From positions 556,597-620,596 of the forward strand of contig DF820459.1 of the NCBI GenBank assembly GCA_000739515.1: a stretch of DNA of 64,000 nt, given 5' to 3'. Below, one piece after another: positions 57,429-64,000 of this stretch (positions are counted from its first letter, which is position 1; every line of letters starts with the position of its first letter). The notes under the pieces were generated by a model. The model searched no databases. It was not told where the DNA came from and worked only from the letters and a program-made list of their open reading frames with translations. The position numbers and the translations under genes are program-made. Source of the stretch: Candidatus Moduliflexus flocculans. Lineage in GTDB: Bacteria; Moduliflexota; Moduliflexia; Moduliflexales; Moduliflexaceae.

Positions 57429-58727
57429 ATGTATTGGCAGCAAGAACTTGAGACCATGCCCGTAGAAGCGCTCCGAGCGCTACAGCTATCCCGGTTGCAG
57501 ACCTCTGTGCGCCGGGCAATCACGTCGCCCTATTATCAGCAACTCTATCAGCAGCGCGGCATCACCGCCGACGATCTCAACACACTTGACGATGTCAAAC
57601 GCCTGCCATTTACGACAAAACAGGATTTGCGCAATGGCTATCCCTACGGCTTTTTGACGGTGCCGAAAACTGAGGTCGTGCGTTTGCATTCCTCGTCCGG
57701 CACGACCGGGCAGGCGACTGTGATTTTCCATACTGCCGCTGACATTCGCGATTGGGCGAATTTGATGGCGCGGTGCATGTATATGACCGGAGCGCGCAAC
57801 AGTGACGTGTTTCAGAATATGAGCGGCTACGGCATGTTTACCGGCGGATTGGGCTTTCATTACGGCGCGGAATTGCTTGGGATGCTGACCGTCCCGGCTG
57901 GCTCAGGCAATAGCAAACGCCAGATTCATTACATGAAGGATTTCCAGACCTCGGTGATTCATATTATTCCGAGTTACGCGCTGCACATGATCTCCGTGTT
58001 TGAGGAAGAAAAGGTCAATCCACGCGATTTGCATCTGCGCATCGCGTTTCTCGGTGCAGAGCCACACACCGAACATACCCGCAAACGGGTTGAAGACGCA
58101 TTCGGCGTCAAAGCGTTCAATTCGTATGGGTTATCAGAAATGTACGGGCCGGGTGTGGCGTTCGAATGCCCGGAACAGAACGGCTTGCATATCTGGGAAG
58201 ACAGTTATTTCGTCGAAGTGATCAATCCTGACACGCTCGAACCGGTCGCAGACGGCGAAATCGGCGAATTGGTGCTGACCACCCTGACCCGCGAGGCGAT
58301 GCCGCTGATTCGCTATCGCACCCGCGACTTGACCTCAATTTCGTCCGAGCCATGTCCATGCGGACGCACGCACCGCCGGATTGCTCGCATCAAAGGTCGC
58401 AGCGACGACATGCTGATTATCAAAGGCGTCAACGTCTTCCCGATGCAGGTCGAAGCTGTGCTGATGAGCATTCCCGAAGTTGGCACGAATTATCAGATCG
58501 AGTTGGAAACCGTCGAAAATATTGACGTGATGACCGTGAACGTCGAAGTGCGCGACGATTTTTTCCTCGGCGATGTCAAGGGCTTAACCGCGCTTCAACA
58601 GAAGATTACGAACGCCCTGAAAAGCGAAGTGCTTTTTACGCCGAAAGTTAAGCTCGTCGAGCCGGATTCCATTCCCGAAGCGCAAGGTAAAGCCGTGCGC
58701 GTCATTGATCGCCGCGTCGCGCATTAA
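57429..58727 (+). CDS. paaK: Phenylacetate-CoA ligase
   Basis: 432 residues from ATG 57429 (AAGGAGT upstream). It belongs to the adenylate-forming family. The P-loop-like SSSGTTGQATV is near 89-99, SYGLSEMYGPGVAFEC near 233-248, RYRTRDL and GRSDDMLIIKGVNVFP near 295-335. It would join phenylacetate or a similar aryl acid to CoA with ATP. In anaerobes this serves aryl-acid breakdown or, with indolepyruvate oxidoreductases, aromatic amino acid use. No such partner genes are next to it. It may share a transcript with the chemoreceptor upstream (32-base gap), suggesting sensing of an aromatic acid. Confidence 0.92.
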   Translation: MYWQQELETMPVEALRALQLSRLQTSVRRAITSPYYQQLYQQRGITADDLNTLDDVKRLPFTTKQDLRNGYPYGFLTVPKTEVVRLHSSSGTTGQATVIFHTAADIRDWANLMARCMYMTGARNSDVFQNMSGYGMFTGGLGFHYGAELLGMLTVPAGSGNSKRQIHYMKDFQTSVIHIIPSYALHMISVFEEEKVNPRDLHLRIAFLGAEPHTEHTRKRVEDAFGVKAFNSYGLSEMYGPGVAFECPEQNGLHIWEDSYFVEVINPDTLEPVADGEIGELVLTTLTREAMPLIRYRTRDLTSISSEPCPCGRTHRRIARIKGRSDDMLIIKGVNVFPMQVEAVLMSIPEVGTNYQIELETVENIDVMTVNVEVRDDFFLGDVKGLTALQQKITNALKSEVLFTPKVKLVEPDSIPEAQGKAVRVIDRRVAH

Positions 58728-58818
58728 AAGGCTGAAGAGGGGCGTCGGCGGCACGGCTGCTGTAGCGCCGATATCCCAATTGGCACAGAAACTTGCGGAT
58801 AAGGCTGTTCGCGGCAGG

Positions 58819-59505
58819 CTATGACGCAGCCCTGTCCGAGAGTCGATCAATATATTCCTGCATCGTATTCACGACCTCTTCTCGGCTCATGTTAGTTGAG
58901 TCTATGGGCATGGCGTCATCTGCCTTGCGCAGTGGCGCGACGGCGCGATTGGAGTCGTCGAAATCGCGTTTTTTGATGTCGTGAATCAGTTGCTCAAGAT
59001 TCGCCTCGCGCCCCTGCTCTTGAAGTTGCAGAAAGCGGCGTTTGGCGCGGGCTTCCGCTGAGGCGTCGAGATAGAATTTCGCGTCAGCGTCGGGAAAGAC
59101 GACCGTGCCGATGTCGCGGCCATCGAGAATAACGCCGCCATTTTTGCCCGCCTGCCGCTGTAATGAAAGCAAACCCGTTCGTACTTCAGGAATTGCGGCA
59201 ACTGTCGAGGCGAACATGCCGGCTTCGTTCGTCGTGATGGCGTGTGACACGTCGTTTCCGTCCAGCACGACCGCCAGGCTGCCATCAGCATTGCGTCGAA
59301 ATTCAATCGTCGTCTCCTCAATCAGGTGTACCAACGCCGGAACATCCGCAAGCGAAATGCCGCATTGATGCGCTTTCCAGCCGATTGCCCGGTAAATCGA
59401 ACCGGTGCTGATATGCGCGTATCCTAAGCGTTCGGCGAGCATATCGCCGATGCTGCTTTTGCCCGATCCCGCCGGGCCGTCAATTGCGATAATCAATTTT
59501 TTCAT
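58819..59505 (-). CDS. cmk: Cytidylate kinase
   Basis: 228 residues from ATG 59505 (a GTG three bases upstream is possible). It phosphorylates CMP and dCMP with ATP in the cytoplasm. The P-loop is GPAGSGKSS near 10-18. The CMP-site motif is HISTGSIYRAIG near 31-42, and ILDGRDIGTVVFPDAD near 130-145 includes the conserved DGRDIGT. The end holds the family's RDFDDSNRAVAPL-like segment. Its start overlaps the stop of the NuoB-like gene, so this housekeeping gene is expressed with the Hyf/Ehr-like operon. Confidence 0.94.
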   Translation of the reverse strand: MKKLIIAIDGPAGSGKSSIGDMLAERLGYAHISTGSIYRAIGWKAHQCGISLADVPALVHLIEETTIEFRRNADGSLAVVLDGNDVSHAITTNEAGMFASTVAAIPEVRTGLLSLQRQAGKNGGVILDGRDIGTVVFPDADAKFYLDASAEARAKRRFLQLQEQGREANLEQLIHDIKKRDFDDSNRAVAPLRKADDAMPIDSTNMSREEVVNTMQEYIDRLSDRAAS

Positions 59506-60023
59506 CACGCGCCTCGTTGAAGCAGGTTCATCAACGCTAATAACCCTTTCATAATGTCAAGCGGCGTCGGCGGATTGCCAGGGATTTTCACGTCAACCGG
59601 TACGACCTTTTCCGCGCCGCCTAACACGGCATACGAGCCTTTAAACAGGCCGCCGTCGCAGGCGTCATCGCCGATGGCAATCACGAGCTTCGGCGCGGGC
59701 GTGGCGTCATACGTCTTTTTTAACGCCACTGCCAAGCTCTGCGTGACCGGCCCGGTGACGGCGAGCGCGTCGGCATGACGCGGCGAAGCGACAAACGACA
59801 CGCCGAAGCGCTCGATGTCATAATACGGCGTGCTGAGGTTATTTAATTCAATTTCCGGCGCATTATCGCTTCCGGCATCCACTTCGCGGAGCGCGAAACT
59901 CCTGCCGAAGATGGCATCTATTTTCATCTTCAATTGTAGCCCCAACGCCTCGAACTCCTCATCGCGGAAGCGAATCTGTTCGGTGACTTTCGGAGCAAAA
60001 AAATTTGTGAGCGCTGTTAACAT
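59505..60023 (-). CDS. NuoB/HyfI-like small subunit without Fe-S cysteines
   Basis: 172 residues, clearly homologous to the small subunit of group 4 hydrogenases and complex I: YYDIERFGVSFVASPRHADALAVTGPVT near 67-94, IAIGDDACDGGLF near 115-127, and VPVDVKIPGNPPTP near 141-153. The four ligands of the proximal [4Fe-4S] cluster are all changed. GSCNGCE has become GSDNAPE (Asp53, Pro56), the GDC cysteine is Asp120, and GCPP is GNPP (Asn150). The fold is otherwise kept, so it likely has a structural or coupling role without electron transfer. The next gene upstream is the HyfG-like large subunit. Confidence 0.9.
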   Translation of the reverse strand: MLTALTNFFAPKVTEQIRFRDEEFEALGLQLKMKIDAIFGRSFALREVDAGSDNAPEIELNNLSTPYYDIERFGVSFVASPRHADALAVTGPVTQSLAVALKKTYDATPAPKLVIAIGDDACDGGLFKGSYAVLGGAEKVVPVDVKIPGNPPTPLDIMKGLLALMNLLQRGA

Positions 60024-60029
60024 AGAAAA

Positions 60030-60142
60030 AATAGAACACTGATCGGGCTGATTGGGTTGATTTTCGCGGATTTTTTATGCGCATCGCTTGAGCTATTTTT
60101 ATCAGTGCAAATCAGCCCAATCAGTCTCATCAGTGTTCTATT
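60030..60142. repeat. Palindromic repeat (family A) at a Hyf-like operon junction
   Basis: The arms 60030-60053 and 60119-60142 share AATAGAACACTGAT ends with the element at 2413-2500; the centre differs and is longer. It starts one base after the HyfG-like stop and ends six bases before the NuoB-like start, filling the junction exactly as at purL/purQ. Confidence 0.85.
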
Positions 60143-60143
60143 C

Positions 60144-61709
60144 CTATAAATCGTTTCCGGCATACGAAAGGTTCATGCTCTTGTTGATGAGCGGGAAATC
60201 CGGCACGATGTTGCCGGGAGTGGCGTGTTCCATCGCGAGCCAGTTACAGAACGAGGCCGTTTTTACTTTGTACCGCGAAACCGCGCCATCTTGAACGAAT
60301 ACCCAGTGGACATTCTGCCCGCGTGCCGATTCAACCAGCGCGAGGGCGTGACCGTCACGAATATCGGTGGTGTCGGCGCAGACGCTGCCGCCGGGCATTC
60401 GGCTGATCTGGCGCTGAATCATCTCCGCCGAGGCCGCAATCTCGCCGACTTTCTGGCGGAAACGGCACAACACGTCGCCGTCGGGCTGCGTCGGAATGTC
60501 GCGCATCAATTCGGCGTAATTGTTGTACGGATGATTGACGCGGGTATCGAGCTTCACGCCCGCCGCCCTGATGATTGGCCCGGAAAAGTTCAACGGCGTG
60601 GCGAGTTCAGACTTGACGACGCCGGTGGTTTCAAAACGATCATACACGACGGAATGCGCCACCGTATCTTTTTCAGCCGCTCGCAGGCGTGGCACGAATG
60701 TCGCGAGATAGCCGCTCAACTGCTGTAATTCGCCATCAGCGACATCTCGCGCAACGCCGCCGAGCGAGAGCGCCCCTTTCATAAAACGCGAACCGGCCAA
60801 CTGTTCATTTCGGCGCAGCAATTCTTCCCGCAAAATAAAAAATGCGCTTGCGCCAACCGGAAACGCCACATCCACCGGCATTCCGGCCACATCGCCCAAC
60901 AGGGCGTACATCCGCTCCATTTCAGCGAAAATCGTTCGCAGCGCCTTGCCGCGCTCCGGGACGGCGATGTCTGACATCGCTTCGAACGCCTGGCAGCAAG
61001 CGAGTGCGTTGGCGACCGTTTCGTCGCCGCTGATCGCTTCCGCGAGTTTCAGGGCATCTGCCGGAGTTTTGCCTTCCATCAGCTTTTCCAATCCGCGATG
61101 TTTGTACCAATGGCGGATTTCTAAATTAAAAACCTGTTCGCCGATCACGCTGAAGCGGAAATGCCCCGGCTCGATGATGCCAGCGTGAACCGGGCCGACC
61201 GGGATTTGATAGACGCCTTCGCCTTCGAATTCCTTAAATTCGTAGTGGTCGTGAATCTGCCCGGTCAAATCCATCGGCTGATTAATAAACGATTTGCGCA
61301 ACGGGTGAAAATCGTTCGGATACATTTCATGCAGAAAGAGCCGCCGCGTATCGAATGCGCCCTCAAACTCGATGCCGAATCCGTCGCGGATGTCGCGTTC
61401 GTGCAGCGTCGCAATCGGAAACCATTGCGCGATTGAGGCGGCGCGTTCCTGTTGCAAGCCTTGCTGCAAGATCAAGACATCAGGCGTGTCAGGAAGCTCG
61501 AAGGCGTAAAACAGGGTGAACGACGCGTCAGGCTGGAATGCCTCGACGCAAAACAGGGCAATTAAGGTCGCCTTCTGCTCAGCCAGCAGCATCGCCGCGC
61601 GTTGACACGCCTCGTCGGATTTTACCGGCAGATAATAGTCGTGATTTTTTCCGTCGCGTCCTGTTTCCGACGGAAAATACTCTTGTACAATATGAGAAAA
61701 CCGTTTCAT
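60144..61709 (-). CDS. HyfG/HycE-like large subunit without NiFe-site cysteines
   Basis: 521 residues from ATG 61709. The N-terminal ~140 is the NuoC-like 30-kDa domain ending YPNDFHPLRK. The rest is the NuoD/HyfG-like domain (IPVGPVHAGIIEPGHFRF near 169-186, LEIRHWYKHRGLEKL near 196-210, PYNNYAELMRDIP). The NiFe ligand motif near 226-235 reads AISGDETVANA in place of the usual CGxC. The C-terminal CxxC motif is replaced by INKSMNLSYAGNDL. It cannot bind NiFe as known enzymes do, so it resembles Ehr (energy-converting hydrogenase-related) complexes. Its reaction is unknown. Confidence 0.9.
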   Translation of the reverse strand: MKRFSHIVQEYFPSETGRDGKNHDYYLPVKSDEACQRAAMLLAEQKATLIALFCVEAFQPDASFTLFYAFELPDTPDVLILQQGLQQERAASIAQWFPIATLHERDIRDGFGIEFEGAFDTRRLFLHEMYPNDFHPLRKSFINQPMDLTGQIHDHYEFKEFEGEGVYQIPVGPVHAGIIEPGHFRFSVIGEQVFNLEIRHWYKHRGLEKLMEGKTPADALKLAEAISGDETVANALACCQAFEAMSDIAVPERGKALRTIFAEMERMYALLGDVAGMPVDVAFPVGASAFFILREELLRRNEQLAGSRFMKGALSLGGVARDVADGELQQLSGYLATFVPRLRAAEKDTVAHSVVYDRFETTGVVKSELATPLNFSGPIIRAAGVKLDTRVNHPYNNYAELMRDIPTQPDGDVLCRFRQKVGEIAASAEMIQRQISRMPGGSVCADTTDIRDGHALALVESARGQNVHWVFVQDGAVSRYKVKTASFCNWLAMEHATPGNIVPDFPLINKSMNLSYAGNDL

Positions 61710-61723
61710 GTCAGTCAATTAGC

Positions 61724-61911
61724 ACCACGAAACACACGAAATACACGAAAATAGCGTTATTTATTGCGATTGAACAGGAGTGCAAAAGCTTGCTTTTGCC
61801 GAATGACATCGCCTGACTTCGTCAGGCCGCAAAAGCAAGCTTTTGCACTCCTGGGTACGGTATCAATGCTGTATTATATCGATCTTTCGTGTATTTCGTG
61901 TGTTTTGTGGT
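61724..61911. repeat. Palindromic element (family B) between Hyf-like genes
   Basis: The outer arms start ACCACGAAACACACGAAAT at 61724 and end with its near complement at 61911. Inside are opposed copies of AGGAGTGCAAAAGC. It is the longer relative of 22479-22603 and fills the gap between the HyfF-like and HyfG-like genes. Confidence 0.88.
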
Positions 61912-61919
61912 TACATCCC

Positions 61920-63365
61920 TTAAATATTCAAATTGCTCACCGCGTCGGTCAGCAGCGTTTTTAATGGCGAAGGAAGCGCGACGCCGCAGAGAATCAGCGC
62001 GAAAATCAGAATCATAATCGCGAGATGAATGCTGAACGGCGTCTGAAATTGCGTCGTATTCTGGTCGCCGCGCCGCTGCGTGAACAGCGTGAGCATGAAG
62101 CGCGTGAAGGCCGCGCCGACGAGCATAAACAGGACAATCGCCACAAACAATAATGGGAGCGACCGCGATCCCAATTCGCTCATCAGGCCGATTTTCGACA
62201 TAAAAATTGGACTCAGCGGCATCCCGATCACCGCTAAACTGCCGACGATTAAGCCAAACGACGCAAGCGGCTGACGTTTCAGCAGATGATCAACTCCATC
62301 AAGATGAATCTGATGATATTCCAGCCGAATCACGCCCGACAGCATGAACATGAGCGCCTTTGCTAATGAATGCCCTAAGACGTGAAACAGCACCCAGAAG
62401 ATCGCAATCGGCGAACCGAGTCCGATTCCAAGCAGCAACAGTCCCATGTTTTCCACGCTGGAAAAGGCGATCAGTCGCTTCAGGTTCTTTTTCGCCAGCA
62501 TGGTGAGCGCGGACAGCGCGATGCTCAACAGGCCGAAGGCGATACAGACAGTGGAAAAAACGCCGTTGCTGCCAGTCGCCGGCTTGAGAATCGCATAGAC
62601 GCGCAGCAGGCCGTAGATGCCGACATTCAGCATCACCGCCGACAGAATCGTGCTGATGACCGACGGCGCGATGGCGTGCGCGTGCGGCAGCCAGGAATGA
62701 AACGGCACGACGCCACTTTTCGTGGCAAAGCCGATAAAGATGAACAGCGCGGCCAGCGACATCATGGCTGGCGCGAATTCGGCGCTATGCTGCGTCAGCG
62801 TCGTCCAGTTCAACGTCCCTTCGCCCAGAGTCTTTTTGCTGACTGCAAACAGCAGAATCAGGCCGATAAACGAAAAGAGCATGGCGGTTGACGCCATAAA
62901 GACGTAACTCAGCGCCACCGCGATGTTTTCTTTCGCATTCGGCGTGACAATCAGAATTGCCGAAAAGAGTGTCGTCAATTCGGTAAAAATCCAGAACAGC
63001 GCGAGGTTATTCGAGCAGAACGCTAACAGAATCGAAACCATCAGCGCGTTCAGGGCAAGATAAAACGGTTTGATCGTTTTGGCCTGCATCTCCTGATGCC
63101 GGAGCATTCCTTCAACATAGCCACGTGCGTAGATGGCGGCAATCAAGAAAATGAACGCGGCAATCAGCATTTCGAACACGCTCAAATGATCAATAAACAT
63201 ATACTGCGCGTCGAAATAAAAGACGGGCAGTTTTCGCAGGAGCAGCAGCGAGAGAATCAGGGCAAAGGCGGCATGAAGAACTGTCCAGAGGTTCATCATG
63301 TCATGCGATTTCGATAACGCAATCGCCGCCATCACCACAAGCGTAAGAAAAATATAGAGTATCAT
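61920..63365 (-). CDS. HyfF/NuoM-like proton-pumping membrane subunit
   Basis: 481 residues, about 14 TM segments, of the Mrp antiporter-type family. The TM5 glutamate is Glu129 in FWIFTELTTLFS, and the TM7 lysine is Lys216 in GFATKSGVVPFHSWLPHAH, the two charges needed for proton movement. So unlike the soluble arm, the pump part looks functional. AFSSVENMGLLLLGIG and GHSLAKALMFMLSG follow as usual. In Hyf-type complexes it translocates H+ or Na+ in response to changes in the soluble arm. It follows the HyfE-like gene by six bases. Confidence 0.92.
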   Translation of the reverse strand: MILYIFLTLVVMAAIALSKSHDMMNLWTVLHAAFALILSLLLLRKLPVFYFDAQYMFIDHLSVFEMLIAAFIFLIAAIYARGYVEGMLRHQEMQAKTIKPFYLALNALMVSILLAFCSNNLALFWIFTELTTLFSAILIVTPNAKENIAVALSYVFMASTAMLFSFIGLILLFAVSKKTLGEGTLNWTTLTQHSAEFAPAMMSLAALFIFIGFATKSGVVPFHSWLPHAHAIAPSVISTILSAVMLNVGIYGLLRVYAILKPATGSNGVFSTVCIAFGLLSIALSALTMLAKKNLKRLIAFSSVENMGLLLLGIGLGSPIAIFWVLFHVLGHSLAKALMFMLSGVIRLEYHQIHLDGVDHLLKRQPLASFGLIVGSLAVIGMPLSPIFMSKIGLMSELGSRSLPLLFVAIVLFMLVGAAFTRFMLTLFTQRRGDQNTTQFQTPFSIHLAIMILIFALILCGVALPSPLKTLLTDAVSNLNI

Positions 63366-63371
63366 GAGAAA

Positions 63372-64000
63372 TTATTCCTCCCCGAACAAGTTGCTGAATT
63401 GATGCAGTTTCTCATGGAATTTTTCCAGTGTCGCGTCAATTCCGAACGCTAAAAAGGCCGACACCACAATCAGCACGACGAGGTCTAACAACACTAAGAT
63501 TTCTAAGATAAACGGGAGTTCTTGAAAAAACAAGCTGAAGAGCAGCACGCCGTTTTCCATCGTCAAATAGCCGACAATGTCGGTCAGGGCTTGCAGGCGC
63601 GTGAAGATGACGATCAAGCCCATGAACATCAGCGAAATGCCGAGCACCGCGACAAACAGCGAATCTTTCTCCACCTGCATCAGCGGCGCGAAGCGCGACA
63701 GCAGCGAATAGAGCGCCAAAAAAATCAAAATGCCGGCGATCATGGCGAAGACAGGCTGCAAATAATGAAAGCCAATATCGCGCTTGACCGGCATGCTTTC
63801 ATGCACGCGCCGCAAAAACATCGGAATCACAAAGACTTTCAGCAAGAGCGTCATCGCCGCTAACATCAGCAATTCGCCGCTTTTTTCCTGTTCATAGCGC
63901 GTGACGGCAATCGCGGCGAGGAGCAGCGATTGAATCGCATACGTCGTGATGAGCGACCGGATATGGCGGGTCGTCAAGATGAACGAGGCGGTTGCGACAA
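63372..64000 (-). CDS. HyfE-like membrane subunit, 5' end outside window
   Basis: At least 209 codons. The frame is open to the window edge without a Met (it reads VATASFILTTRHIRSLITTY), so the start lies beyond 64000; a TTG at 63977 is unlikely. Six or so TM segments include AMTLLLKVFVIPMFLRRV near the N-terminal third, the NuoK-like part characteristic of HyfE, and VLLDLVVLIVVSAFLAFGID near the C-terminus. It belongs to the membrane arm of the Hyf/Ehr-like complex and precedes the HyfF-like gene. More subunits (HyfB-, HyfC-like) are expected to the right. Confidence 0.85.
   Translation of the reverse strand, partial: VATASFILTTRHIRSLITTYAIQSLLLAAIAVTRYEQEKSGELLMLAAMTLLLKVFVIPMFLRRVHESMPVKRDIGFHYLQPVFAMIAGILIFLALYSLLSRFAPLMQVEKDSLFVAVLGISLMFMGLIVIFTRLQALTDIVGYLTMENGVLLFSLFFQELPFILEILVLLDLVVLIVVSAFLAFGIDATLEKFHEKLHQFSNLFGEE

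Overview
The window reads as a chromosomal segment from an anaerobic, fermentative, motile or chemotactic bacterium of Gram-negative type. Signs of this are a trimeric [FeFe] hydrogenase operon, a glycyl-radical dehydratase, two chemoreceptors, an RND pump with a lipoprotein adaptor, and a Hyf/Ehr-like membrane complex. Base composition is near balanced. Several families of short palindromic repeats are scattered between and even inside genes. The mix fits an uncultured lineage; candidate phylum KSB3/Modulibacteria is only a low-confidence guess from gene style, and nothing here fixes the taxonomy.

Layout. 1-1.1 kb: the 5' part of a beta-propeller protein. 1.1-5.5 kb: purL and purQ, split between synthetase and glutaminase, with a degenerate copy of the purQ 3' end further left. 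5.5-10.4 kb: four PIN-domain toxin-antitoxin pairs plus broken antitoxin-like genes. Two of the pairs arose by duplication of a block that also carries the tail of the adjacent NB-ARC gene. One broken gene holds a 155-bp MITE with an 8-bp target duplication. 10.4-21.6 kb: a defence-like region with an NB-ARC/TPR STAND protein, an MBL hydrolase, a second STAND-like ATPase with Sel1/TPR repeats, a putative PD-(D/E)XK nuclease in a cassette-like unit, and a stand-alone DNA methyltransferase with an internal 34-codon duplication. 21.7-25.0 kb: trans-4-hydroxy-L-proline dehydratase (HypD) and its activase. 25.2-27.9 kb: a chemoreceptor fused to a C-terminal periplasmic-binding-protein fold. 28.1-30.9 kb: lipid and esterase enzymes. 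31.1-39.5 kb: an [FeFe] hydrogenase locus (2Fe-2S protein, PAS, PP2C phosphatase, HydC, HydB, HydA) with a divergent NuoF paralogue lacking its N-terminal cysteines. 39.9-44.4 kb: an RND pump with a frameshifted adaptor.

45.0-48.8 kb holds the most striking locus. Four glycine-rich precursor peptides share a leader of twin-arginine type, and their cores are built from 27 W-x-N and 3 W-x-D motifs. An uncharacterised Cys-motif partner and a radical SAM/SPASM enzyme follow. This matches the logic of three-residue cyclophane (triceptide, GrrA/GrrM-like) RiPPs. It differs from what I know of them in the Tat-like leader, the four-precursor array and the partner protein.

48.8-58.7 kb: single-domain asparaginase, tRNA-Leu(GAG), MFS transporter, ABC-F ATPase, class-I glutamine amidotransferase, an orphan amino-acid-type binding protein beside a chemoreceptor, and phenylacetate-CoA ligase. 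58.8-64 kb: cmk, then a Hyf/Ehr-like complex (NuoB-, HyfG-, HyfF- and HyfE-like) in which the small subunit has lost all four Fe-S cysteines and the large subunit has lost the NiFe cysteine motifs.

No rRNA genes, CRISPR arrays or transposase genes were seen.
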